Assembly (NCBI GenBank): GCA_900315635.1
Contig: OMZV01000008.1
Coordinates: forward strand, 62,001 to 126,000
Source of the DNA: an uncultured Prevotella sp.
Lineage (GTDB): Bacteria > Bacteroidota > Bacteroidia > Bacteroidales > Bacteroidaceae
Direction of reading: 5' to 3'
Length of the DNA stretch: 64,000 nt
The notes beneath the pieces are model-generated. The model saw nothing but the letters and a program-made list of their open reading frames with translations. It had not been told where the DNA came from and ran no database searches. Below are positions 1-7,912 of the stretch, piece after piece (positions within the stretch are counted from its first letter, which is position 1; every line of letters begins with the position of its first letter). A program made the position numbers and the translations under genes.

Positions 1-1
1 C

Positions 2-1972
2 GGCGGAACCAAAGGACTTGGCAACACGTCGGCAAACGTAGAAAAAGACTACACGACATTCGTCAACTATGTCAACAAGGGCTATGCGTCGAAGGTCGAG
101 ATAAACAAGGACCAGAGTACACTGAAGATGTACGTCCGTCCGGAGCACCAGCGTGAGGTCTTCGGCGGTGGGAACCTTGGCAACGACCCATACGTAAAAG
201 TCGAAATAGGTTCCATCGACAACCTTGAGACCTTCCTCAACCAGGCTGTTGCCCAGAAGAAGATCTCCGGATTCAGCTACAACAACGATGACTCCAGCCT
301 GCTCACCAATATATTAATTAATGTATTGCCGTGGGTACTGATAATCTTCGTCTGGTTCTGGCTGATGCGCCGCATGAGTGGCGGCGGTGGCGGCGGTGGC
401 ATCTTCAGCGTCGGCAAATCGAAGGCAAAGCTCTATGAGAAGTCACAGTCGGTAGGCGTTACTTTCAAGGATGTCGCCGGACAGGAAGGCGCCAAGCAGG
501 AGGTGCAGGAGATTGTCGACTTTCTGAAGAACCCTAAGAAATATACCGAGCTCGGCGGAAAGATTCCAAAGGGCGCACTGCTTATCGGACCTCCGGGCAC
601 CGGTAAGACCCTGCTTGCCAAGGCCGTTGCCGGCGAGGCTGGCGTACCGTTCTTCTCTATGAGCGGTTCCGACTTCGTAGAGATGTTCGTCGGTGTCGGA
701 GCAAGCCGTGTTCGTGACGTGTTCCGTCAGGCTAAGGAGAAAGCGCCATGTATCATCTTCATCGATGAGATTGATGCCGTTGGTCGTGCCCGTTCTAAGA
801 ACCCGGCGATGGGTGGCAACGACGAGCGTGAGAACACCCTGAACGCCCTTCTGACCGAGATGGACGGATTCGGAACTAACTCCGGTGTCATCGTCCTTGC
901 AGCCACCAACCGTGCCGACATGCTCGACAAGGCATTGCTGCGTGCCGGACGATTCGACCGCCAGATACATGTCGACCTTCCTGACCTTGCCGAGCGTAAG
1001 GCAATATTCATGGTTCACCTGAAGCCGTTGAAGTACGATAAGAACCTTGACGTTGACTTCCTCGCCCGCCAGACTCCGGGATTCTCAGGTGCCGACATTG
1101 CCAATGTATGCAATGAGGCTGCGCTTATTGCGGCCCGCCATAATAAGAAAGAGGTATCGAGCCAGGACTTCCTCGACGCCGTTGACCGTATCATCGGTGG
1201 ACTGGAGAAGAAGACAAAGGTAATGACTGCCGAGGAGAAACGTTCCATCGCCATCCACGAGGCAGGTCACGCCACTGTCAGCTGGTTCTGCAAACATGCC
1301 AACCCACTGGTCAAGGTTACCATCGTTCCACGTGGTCAGGCTCTCGGTGCCGCATGGTATCTGCCTGAGGAGCGTGTCATAACGACTAAGGAAGAGATGC
1401 TCGACGAGATGTGCTCTCTGCTTGGTGGACGTGCCGCCGAAGAGCTGTTCGTCGGTCAGATTTCGACCGGAGCAATGAACGACCTCGAGCGTGCGACAAA
1501 GAGCGCCTACGGAATGATTGCCTACGCCGGAATGAGTGACAAGCTTCCGAACATCTGCTATTACAACAATCAGGACTACTCGTTCCAGAAGCCATACTCT
1601 GAGTCGACAGCAAAGGTCATGGACAGCGAGGTTCTGAAGATGATAAATGAGGAGTACGACCGTGCAAAGAAGATCCTCACCGAGCACAAGGAAGGTCACA
1701 ACAAGCTTGCCCAGCTGCTCTATGAGAAGGAGGTCATCTACACTAAGGATGTCGAGGCTATCCTTGGCAAGCGTCCGTACAAGAGTCGTTCGGAAGAGAT
1801 TCTCGAGGAGAATGAGAAGAACGAGCAGGCTAAGAAGGAACAGGCTAAGGAAGCCGATGGCGAAGCTCCGAAACTCGAAGACCAGAGTGACGAGGTGAAG
1901 AAGGCTCAGGCTGAGTTCGACAAGTCAAAGGGAAATTCCTCACCAAGCCTCCCCGAAGGTGAGGATGCTTAA
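2..1972 (+). CDS. ftsH: ATP-dependent zinc metalloprotease FtsH (5'-truncated by window edge)
   Basis: Membrane-anchored AAA+ protease that extracts and degrades misfolded membrane proteins and short-lived regulators. The frame is open back to the first base, so the true start lies upstream of the window; the ATG at 128 is internal. Visible in order: the end of the periplasmic domain, a transmembrane helix at about 302-365, a glycine-rich linker, Walker A GPPGTGKT near 589-612, Walker B (IIFIDE) near 751, and the zinc site HEAGH at 1256-1270. The C-terminal tail is charged and rich in Lys, Glu and Gln, as is common in Bacteroidota. cdsA follows after 14 bases, so the two are probably cotranscribed. 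Family assignment is secure. Confidence 0.98.
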   Translation, partial: GGTKGLGNTSANVEKDYTTFVNYVNKGYASKVEINKDQSTLKMYVRPEHQREVFGGGNLGNDPYVKVEIGSIDNLETFLNQAVAQKKISGFSYNNDDSSLLTNILINVLPWVLIIFVWFWLMRRMSGGGGGGGIFSVGKSKAKLYEKSQSVGVTFKDVAGQEGAKQEVQEIVDFLKNPKKYTELGGKIPKGALLIGPPGTGKTLLAKAVAGEAGVPFFSMSGSDFVEMFVGVGASRVRDVFRQAKEKAPCIIFIDEIDAVGRARSKNPAMGGNDERENTLNALLTEMDGFGTNSGVIVLAATNRADMLDKALLRAGRFDRQIHVDLPDLAERKAIFMVHLKPLKYDKNLDVDFLARQTPGFSGADIANVCNEAALIAARHNKKEVSSQDFLDAVDRIIGGLEKKTKVMTAEEKRSIAIHEAGHATVSWFCKHANPLVKVTIVPRGQALGAAWYLPEERVITTKEEMLDEMCSLLGGRAAEELFVGQISTGAMNDLERATKSAYGMIAYAGMSDKLPNICYYNNQDYSFQKPYSESTAKVMDSEVLKMINEEYDRAKKILTEHKEGHNKLAQLLYEKEVIYTKDVEAILGKRPYKSRSEEILEENEKNEQAKKEQAKEADGEAPKLEDQSDEVKKAQAEFDKSKGNSSPSLPEGEDA

Positions 1973-1986
1973 TCACCTAGAAAACA

Positions 1987-2838
1987 ATGAAGAATTTAAT
2001 AACCCGTACAATAACCGGAATAATATATGTAGCAGTAATGGTGCTGGGCATGATGCGCCCTGACACCATCATCCTGCTGTTCGCCCTTATAACAGGACTT
2101 ACTATTTGGGAGTACTGCGGACTGGTGAACAATGTCGAAGGCGTGCGTGTCAACCAACTTATCTCGACCATTGCCGGAGTATACCTTGTCATAGCTGTGG
2201 CAGGCTGGCGAGTGGGCTTCGTCGATTTCAGAGCTTTTGTGCCATACATCCTGACGATTGTCTACATGTTCATCGAGGAACTATACCTCAAGCAGAAGAA
2301 CCCGATAAACGACTGGGCATACACGATGTTAGGACAAATGTACGTCGCCATGCCGTTCGCGATGATATTCTTCTTAGCCTTCCAAATCAATGATTTCAAT
2401 CAGGCTTCATTCGAGATGCTCATCCCGCTGTGCCTGTTCATCTTCTTGTGGGTGAATGATTCGGGAGCTTACTGCACAGGCTCACTGCTCGGAAAACACA
2501 AGCTATTCCCACGAATCAGTCCGGGAAAGACTTGGGAAGGCAGCATCGGTGGTGGCATCCTCGTGCTTATCGTCGCAGGTGTCATCGGCTACTTCGCCAA
2601 CAATGACCCGTCGAATCCTCATTTGCTGAGCATCGGGGGATGGATAGGACTGGGACTTGTAGTTGTAGTCTTCGGTACATGGGGCGACCTTGTAGAGAGT
2701 CTTTTCAAACGGACACTGGGAATAAAGGACAGCGGAAAGATTCTGCCGGGTCATGGAGGAATGCTCGACAGGTTCGACTCGTCGCTACTCGCTATACCGG
2801 CAGCAGTGATTTATCTGTATTCCATCACGTTATTTTAA
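1987..2838 (+). CDS. cdsA: Phosphatidate cytidylyltransferase
   Basis: Makes CDP-diacylglycerol from phosphatidic acid and CTP, the branch point for phospholipid headgroup synthesis in the inner membrane. The 283-residue product is strongly hydrophobic with about eight predicted membrane segments. Its C-terminal part carries the family signature, including SLFKRTLGIKDSGKILPGHG followed by GMLDRFDS with the conserved Asp residues. It starts 14 bases after the ftsH stop, so it probably belongs to the same transcript. The stop is followed almost at once by a 22-bp tandem repeat array. Confidence 0.96.
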   Translation: MKNLITRTITGIIYVAVMVLGMMRPDTIILLFALITGLTIWEYCGLVNNVEGVRVNQLISTIAGVYLVIAVAGWRVGFVDFRAFVPYILTIVYMFIEELYLKQKNPINDWAYTMLGQMYVAMPFAMIFFLAFQINDFNQASFEMLIPLCLFIFLWVNDSGAYCTGSLLGKHKLFPRISPGKTWEGSIGGGILVLIVAGVIGYFANNDPSNPHLLSIGGWIGLGLVVVVFGTWGDLVESLFKRTLGIKDSGKILPGHGGMLDRFDSSLLAIPAAVIYLYSITLF

Positions 2839-2844
2839 AGGCAA

Positions 2845-2953
2845 TTAAAAGATACCCAATCAGAAGCTAAAAGATACCCAATTAGAAGCTAAAAGATACC
2901 CAATCAGAAGCTAAAAGATACCCAATTAGAAGCTAAAAGATACCCAATTAGAA
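2845..2953. repeat. Five-copy 22-bp tandem repeat with core AAAAGATACCC
   Basis: Copies of AAAAGATACCCAAT followed by (C/T)AGAAGCT start at 2847, 2869, 2891, 2913 and 2935, an exact 22-base period with only C/T variation at one site; the last copy is incomplete. The same core occurs, as direct and inverted copies, at 24298-24375 and 36162-36246. The array lies just after cdsA, in the convergent gap before lpxB. There are no spacers, so it is not a CRISPR array. Function is unknown; terminator-like or VNTR-like roles are possible. Confidence 0.9.
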
Positions 2954-3025
2954 AACGAGTAATGGCATATCGCAAACTAAAGAGTCATTAATCGCTAATC
3001 GATTCATCTTTTTGCTTTATCATAC

Positions 3026-4162
3026 TTACTTCCAGAGCAGGTCGTAGATGATCTTGGCGGCATTATCAGGCGCGACGGCATCGCCGAGGCGGTCGGCAAC
3101 GAGCTTATAGCCATCGAGCTGAGCCTGACGCCGGTCGTGACCGGGAAGAATATTGTACAGTTCGTTGGCGATGTTGTACACTGTGAAACGGTCGGCAAGC
3201 AGCTCCGGCACAACCTCCCGGTTGGCGATAAGGTTCACCAGCGAGATATAATCGACCTTGATAATATGGTTGAAAGCAAAGCGGATAAGCTTTGGAACAG
3301 GGGTCTCATAGCAGACAACCTGCGGAACATTGAACAACGCCGTCTCCAGAGTTGCCGTTCCGCTTGTCACCAGTGCTGCCGTCGAGTGAGTAAGCAACTG
3401 ATAGGTCTCGTCGGTGACAGTGCGGACACGTGAGTCCTTTAGGAACTTGTTATAGTAGACAGCCTCAACCGATGGGGCGCAAGCCAGCACAAGCTGATAG
3501 TCGTCGAACCGCTTGGCAGCCTCAATCATTGCCGGAAGGTTGTCCTTAATCTCCTGTTTACGGCTACCGGCGAGCAATGCAATGATAGGACGGTCGTCGA
3601 GTCCGTGGCGGCTGAGGAACGCTTCCCTGCTCTCCTTATATCCGCTGCGGAAGTTGCGCACTTCCTCGGCTGTAGGGTTGCCGACATAATGGATGGGATA
3701 ATGATGCTTTTTCTCATAGAAGTCGACTTCGAACGGAAGGATGGAGAACATCTCATTGACATCCCGTTTGATAGCCCTTATGCGCCACTCCTTCCATGCC
3801 CATATCTTCGGCGAGATATAGTAATAGACCCGGATATTAGTCTTGGCGTGGAGGAACTTCGCTATGTCGAGGTTGAATCCGGCATAGTCGACAAGTATCA
3901 CGACATCTGGTTTCCACGCTACAATGTCGTGCTTGCAGAGTTTCATATTCCCGAGAATCTTATGCAGGTGCAACAGTACCGGCACAAAGCCCATGTATGC
4001 CAGGTCACGGATGTGCCTGACGCATGTTCCCCCGACGGCACTCATCCTGTCGCCGCCGAAATATCTGAACTCTGCTATCGGGTCAACCGCCTTCAACGAC
4101 TGCATCAGCCGCGACGCATGGAGGTCGCCACTCGCCTCACCGGCTATCAAGTAGTATCTCAT
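3026..4162 (-). CDS. lpxB: Lipid-A-disaccharide synthase
   Basis: GT19 glycosyltransferase that joins UDP-2,3-diacylglucosamine and lipid X to form the lipid A disaccharide on the inner face of the inner membrane. The N-terminus has the family motif GEASGDLHASRL, and the C-terminal half has the nucleotide-sugar binding region with SGTATLETAL and VCYETP. The ATG at 4162 is preferred because it puts the family N-terminus (MRYYLIAGEASGD) at residue 1. The six codons further upstream begin with TTG and run into an AT-rich intergenic repeat. Length of 378 residues is normal. surE lies upstream on the same strand. Confidence 0.96.
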   Translation of the reverse strand: MRYYLIAGEASGDLHASRLMQSLKAVDPIAEFRYFGGDRMSAVGGTCVRHIRDLAYMGFVPVLLHLHKILGNMKLCKHDIVAWKPDVVILVDYAGFNLDIAKFLHAKTNIRVYYYISPKIWAWKEWRIRAIKRDVNEMFSILPFEVDFYEKKHHYPIHYVGNPTAEEVRNFRSGYKESREAFLSRHGLDDRPIIALLAGSRKQEIKDNLPAMIEAAKRFDDYQLVLACAPSVEAVYYNKFLKDSRVRTVTDETYQLLTHSTAALVTSGTATLETALFNVPQVVCYETPVPKLIRFAFNHIIKVDYISLVNLIANREVVPELLADRFTVYNIANELYNILPGHDRRQAQLDGYKLVADRLGDAVAPDNAAKIIYDLLWK

Positions 4163-4168
4163 ATTGTA

Positions 4169-4262
4169 TTGTAAATGCAAAATTCAAAATTATAAATTCA
4201 AAATTATGATTACTCCGCTGGTATCATACTTGTTTATATTATAATTTTGAATTTTGAATTAA
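4169..4262. repeat. AT-rich palindromic intergenic repeat, copy 1
   Basis: Left arm carries TTCAAAATTATGATTAC and right arm ATAATTTTGAATTTTGAA, with an unrelated centre. It separates surE from lpxB, both on the minus strand. It belongs to the family also seen at 5971, 27970, 29454, 32466, 37823 and, in degenerate form, 33625 and 54121. Confidence 0.85.
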
Positions 4263-4264
4263 AT

Positions 4265-5038
4265 CTATTTAAACCACTCTTTCATTTTCTCCATCGACTC
4301 ATAGTCGGTGACGTCAACACGGGTTGGAGTCATGGCAACATACTTGTGAGCGAGAGCCCAACGGTCGTTGTCGGTGGCATCGGGCTCATCGTCACGATAC
4401 TCGCCTACCATCCAGTAGTAGTCGTAGCCACGCGGATGACGGCACTTAACCACCTCGTTGATCCAACTGCCGAAGCCCATGCGGCAGACACGCACACCGG
4501 CGAACTGCTCCTTAGCCGGGTCTATTTTCGGGAAGTTGACATTCAGGCAGACACCCTTCGGCAGTCCGTCGGCAAGAACCCGGTTAACAATCCGGCGGAT
4601 ATAGTCGCGCAGGTAGCTGAGGTCGGCATTCTCGTTGTAGTCGCAACTGGAGAAAGCTATCGACGGGATGTACTTCATGCAACCCTCAAGAGCCACGCCC
4701 ATCGTGCCGCTGTAGTGATTGTTGACCGACGAGTTGTCGCCGTGGTTTATTCCGCCAAGTATCAGGTCGGGACGGCGGTCGGTGCACAGCTGGTCGAGAG
4801 CTATCTTCACGCAGTCGACCGGAGTTCCGGTACACGACCAGACATCGGCTCCGGGAATGTTATGCCGTTGCTTCAGGCGCAGGTAGTTGACAGCCGAGAA
4901 AGCACATGAGTATCCCGAGCGTGCCGCCTCAGGGGCGCATACAAGTATGTCGGCAAAGTTGGAAAGGAATGACACGAGCGTGCGGATTCCGTTGGAATGA
5001 TAGCCGTCGTCGTTAGATATAAGTATGAATGGACGCAT
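4265..5038 (-). CDS. surE: 5'/3'-nucleotidase SurE
   Basis: Metal-dependent nucleoside monophosphate phosphatase of the SurE family, cytoplasmic, linked to stationary-phase survival and nucleotide salvage. The N-terminus carries the metal-binding motif SNDDGYHSNGI at about residues 8-18. It is followed by the conserved SGYS, GTPVDCVKIAL and GGINHGDNSS segments, the last containing the metal-ligand Asn. The 257-residue length is typical. The stop lies just beside an AT-rich repeat, and lpxB follows downstream. A divergent promoter region is shared with parA. Confidence 0.96.
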   Translation of the reverse strand: MRPFILISNDDGYHSNGIRTLVSFLSNFADILVCAPEAARSGYSCAFSAVNYLRLKQRHNIPGADVWSCTGTPVDCVKIALDQLCTDRRPDLILGGINHGDNSSVNNHYSGTMGVALEGCMKYIPSIAFSSCDYNENADLSYLRDYIRRIVNRVLADGLPKGVCLNVNFPKIDPAKEQFAGVRVCRMGFGSWINEVVKCRHPRGYDYYWMVGEYRDDEPDATDNDRWALAHKYVAMTPTRVDVTDYESMEKMKEWFK

Positions 5039-5067
5039 CTTTTCTAATGTTGAATCTTTTTCTTTTG

Positions 5068-5075
5068 CAAAAGTA
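5068..5075 (-). promoter_or_regulatory. Candidate -7 element of the surE promoter
   Basis: On the minus strand this reads TACTTTTG, matching the Bacteroidota -7 consensus TAnnTTTG. It lies 30 bases upstream of the surE start. No clean TTTG -33 box is seen. Confidence 0.5.
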
Positions 5076-5117
5076 CGAAAAAAGGTTTATAAATAACTCA
5101 ATTTCGAATAAAATATG

Positions 5118-5125
5118 TACCTTTG
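5118..5125 (+). promoter_or_regulatory. Candidate -7 element of the parA promoter
   Basis: Reads TACCTTTG, an exact TAnnTTTG match, 76 bases upstream of the parA start. That leaves a leader of roughly 70 nt. The -33 box is not clear. Confidence 0.6.
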
Positions 5126-5201
5126 CGCATTGAACCCCATATCTGAAAGGACTAAAACTGGGTTTACTGAATATACTAGACTATTTGAAGATTAAATAAA
5201 C

Positions 5202-5966
5202 ATGGGAAAAATTATTGCATTAGCTAATCAGAAAGGCGGAGTCGGAAAGACCACCACGGCCATAAACCTTGCAGCTTCGCTTGCAACGTTGGAGAAGACG
5301 GTGCTTGTCGTCGACGCTGACCCGCAGGCAAACGCCAGCAGCGGTCTGGGAGTGGACATCAAGGAGGTGGACTGCTCTATCTACGAGTGCATCATCGACC
5401 ATGCCGACATCCACGACGCTATCTATGAGACCGACATCGAGGGACTGGACATCGTTCCGAGCCATATCGACCTTGTAGGTGCCGAGATTGAGATGCTGAA
5501 CCTTGACAACCGCGAGAAGGTGCTGAGCAAGATTTTGGAGCCTATCCGCAACGACTACGACTTCATTCTCATCGACTGCAGCCCGTCGCTCGGACTGATT
5601 ACCGTCAACGCGCTCACTGCCGCCGACTCGGTCATCATACCTGTACAGTGCGAGTACTTCGCCCTGGAGGGAATTAGCAAACTGCTCAATACAATAAAAA
5701 TCATAAAGAGCAAGCTGAACCCGAAACTTGAGATTGAGGGATTTCTGCTGACCATGTACGACCAGCGTCTGCGCCTGGCACGCCAGATCTACGACGAGGT
5801 GAAGCGCCACTTCCAGGAGCTCGTCTTCAAGACGGTCATCCAGCGTAACGTGAAACTCTCGGAGAGCCCTAGCCACGGCCTGCCGGTTATCCTCTACGAT
5901 GCCGACTCGACAGGAGCAAAGAACCATCTGGCTCTGGCTAAGGAGATAATTGAAAAGAACAAATAA
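5202..5966 (+). CDS. parA: Chromosome partitioning ATPase ParA/Soj
   Basis: Nucleoid-associated ATPase that moves ParB-bound origin regions apart. The deviant Walker A KGGVGKTTTAINLAA is at residues 11-25, followed by VDADPQANASSGLG and the Walker B strand FILIDCSPSLG. The 254-residue length and absence of an N-terminal DNA-binding domain match chromosomal Soj rather than plasmid type Ia ParA. parB follows 162 bases later, separated by an AT-rich palindromic repeat. Confidence 0.97.
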   Translation: MGKIIALANQKGGVGKTTTAINLAASLATLEKTVLVVDADPQANASSGLGVDIKEVDCSIYECIIDHADIHDAIYETDIEGLDIVPSHIDLVGAEIEMLNLDNREKVLSKILEPIRNDYDFILIDCSPSLGLITVNALTAADSVIIPVQCEYFALEGISKLLNTIKIIKSKLNPKLEIEGFLLTMYDQRLRLARQIYDEVKRHFQELVFKTVIQRNVKLSESPSHGLPVILYDADSTGAKNHLALAKEIIEKNK

Positions 5967-5970
5967 ACTT

Positions 5971-6115
5971 TTAATTCAAAATTCATAATTCAAAATTCAA
6001 AATTATGATAACTATGTTAATATGATAACTACGTTAAACTATGATAGCCGTTCGGGGGATGTCAGTGCTTATCCTTCGAGGTAATCATAATTTTGAATTT
6101 TGAATTTTGAATTAT
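5971..6115. repeat. AT-rich palindromic intergenic repeat, copy 2
   Basis: Left edge has repeated ATTCAAAATTC and AAAATTATGATAAC; right edge is GTAATCATAATTTTGAA followed by further TTTTGAATT units. The centre (6010-6080) has a short internal iteration of TATGATAACTA/ATATGATAACTAC. It lies between parA and parB, both plus strand. Confidence 0.85.
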
Positions 6116-6128
6116 TAATTGATATATA

Positions 6129-7034
6129 GTGGCAGTACATAAGAAATTCAACCGCAACGCTAAGACCAACGCTCTGGGACGTGGTCTCGATGCGCTTATA
6201 TCTACCGACGATGTCAATACTCAGGGCAGCAGCACCATCAACGAGATTGCCATCGACCAGATAGAGGCCAATCCTAACCAGCCTCGCCGTGAATTCGACC
6301 CGCAGGCTCTTGAGGAACTGGCAAACTCTATAAAGCAGCTCGGTATCGTCCAGCCTATCACACTGAGGCAGATTTCCGAGAATCGATTCCAGATTATCGC
6401 CGGTGAGCGCCGTTGGCGTGCATCGCAGCTTGCCGGACTGAAAGCCATCCCGGCATACATCCGCACCATCAAGGACGAGAACGTCATGGAGATGGCTCTC
6501 GTGGAGAATATCCAGCGTGAGGATCTTAATGCCATCGAGATAGCCCTCGCCTACGAGCAATTGCTGCAGAAGAGCGGAATGACGCAGGAGCGTGTCGCCG
6601 CCGAAGTCGGCAAGAGCCGTGCTGCCGTTGCCAACTACCTCCGACTGCTGAAGCTTCCGGCTCAGGTGCAGATGGCTTTGCAGAAGAAGGAGATTGACAT
6701 GGGACACGCCCGTGCCCTGCTGTCGCTCGACTCGCCGTCGCTGCAGCTGAAGCTCTTCAAGGAGATTCAGAAGAACGGCTACTCCGTGCGCAAGGTCGAG
6801 GAGCTGTGCCAGCAGCTGAAGAGCGGCGAGGACATCCAGACAGCCAAGAAGAACATCAAGGCGAAGGCTCAGCTGCCTAAGGAGTTCGAGGACTTGAAGA
6901 AGCGCCTTTCCTCTTTCTTCGATACCAAGGTACAGATGACTTGTTCGCCTAACGGCAAGGGAAAAATCAGTATTCCGTTTGCCAATGAGGAAGACCTCGA
7001 GCACATCATGAACGTACTCGACAAACTGAAGTAA
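6129..7034 (+). CDS. parB: ParB/Spo0J chromosome partitioning protein
   Basis: Centromere-binding CTPase clamp that loads at parS and spreads along the DNA. The GTG at 6129 is the start, giving MAVHKKFNRNAK and then ALGRGLDALIS, the typical ParA-interacting N-terminus. The ParB/Srx domain follows with NPNQPRREFD and the CTP-binding box AGERRWRAS. The helix-turn-helix is around MTQERVAAEVGKSRAAVANYL, and the C-terminal 35 residues form the dimerisation domain. A gene for a membrane protein starts 3 bases after the stop. No convincing parS palindrome was noticed in the window. Confidence 0.97.
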   Translation: MAVHKKFNRNAKTNALGRGLDALISTDDVNTQGSSTINEIAIDQIEANPNQPRREFDPQALEELANSIKQLGIVQPITLRQISENRFQIIAGERRWRASQLAGLKAIPAYIRTIKDENVMEMALVENIQREDLNAIEIALAYEQLLQKSGMTQERVAAEVGKSRAAVANYLRLLKLPAQVQMALQKKEIDMGHARALLSLDSPSLQLKLFKEIQKNGYSVRKVEELCQQLKSGEDIQTAKKNIKAKAQLPKEFEDLKKRLSSFFDTKVQMTCSPNGKGKISIPFANEEDLEHIMNVLDKLK

Positions 7035-7037
7035 CTT

Positions 7038-7871
7038 ATGTTTCCGACAAAGTGCCCAAATAAGATTAAATGGTTATTGCTGTTTATTACGGCAACAGCT
7101 TTTTCTTTGTCTGCATCTGCGCAAGTACGCAAGAACGACAGCATCCGTGTCGTCTATCCTGACGGTGGCGACCAAGTGGTACTTTCGCCAAGCAACCGCA
7201 GGAACCGCCCCGCGCCTGTCGACACTACTGAGGCTATAGACTCGCTCGACACCCCACTGCAGAGTATCGACAAGTATCCTTTATCGGCAGATGGCTCTTC
7301 GAAAGACGACCAGCCGCTCTCGCTTAAGAAGAATCAGGAGAAGCCTTCGAAGCGCAACTGGCTGACATGGCGTCCTAATCCCAAGCGTGCCCTGTGGATG
7401 GCTCTCGTCATACCGGGCGGCGGACAGATATACAACCGCAAATACTGGAAGCTGCCTATATTCTATGGCGGATTTGTCGGATGTATTTATGCCATAACGT
7501 GGAACAACCAGATGTATCACGACTATGCCCAGGCCTACATGGACATCATGGACGACAACCCCGACACGAAGAGCTACGAGCAGTTCCTGCACTTCAACAC
7601 ACATATAACCGAGTCGAACCGCTCACGCTATCAGGAGTTGTTCCGCAAGCGTAAGAACCGCTACCGCCGCTGGCGCGACCTGGCGTCATTTGTCACTATG
7701 GCTGTATATGCCCTGTCGGTCATTGACGCCTACGTTGACGCATCGCTGTCCGACTTCGATATAACCCCCGACCTGTCACTGCATGTTGCACCACGGGTGC
7801 TCAACGATGGCTCGTCGATAAATCCACTTCAGTCGCCGGCAATCGGACTTGGCGTCGGACTGAAGTTTTAA
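7038..7871 (+). CDS. DUF5683 family membrane protein
   Basis: Protein of 277 residues with an N-terminal signal-like segment (about residues 11-28, ending near SASAQ), a low-complexity Pro/Ser/Asp-rich region, and then the DUF5683 domain from about residue 108. The domain starts NPKRALWMALVIPGGGQIYN and holds at least two membrane segments. The biochemical role is unknown. It starts 3 bases after the parB stop, so it is very probably cotranscribed with parB. The pairing with ParAB suggests a conserved cell-cycle or envelope role, which is inference only. Confidence 0.85.
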   Translation: MFPTKCPNKIKWLLLFITATAFSLSASAQVRKNDSIRVVYPDGGDQVVLSPSNRRNRPAPVDTTEAIDSLDTPLQSIDKYPLSADGSSKDDQPLSLKKNQEKPSKRNWLTWRPNPKRALWMALVIPGGGQIYNRKYWKLPIFYGGFVGCIYAITWNNQMYHDYAQAYMDIMDDNPDTKSYEQFLHFNTHITESNRSRYQELFRKRKNRYRRWRDLASFVTMAVYALSVIDAYVDASLSDFDITPDLSLHVAPRVLNDGSSINPLQSPAIGLGVGLKF

Positions 7872-7912
7872 AACACATACACAACACCCCAAATACCTAA
7901 CCCAGCTAGCTT

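Noticed and set aside
2845..2953. Possible small CRISPR array after cdsA
   Set aside because: Units are contiguous 22-bp repeats with no spacers and no cas genes nearby.
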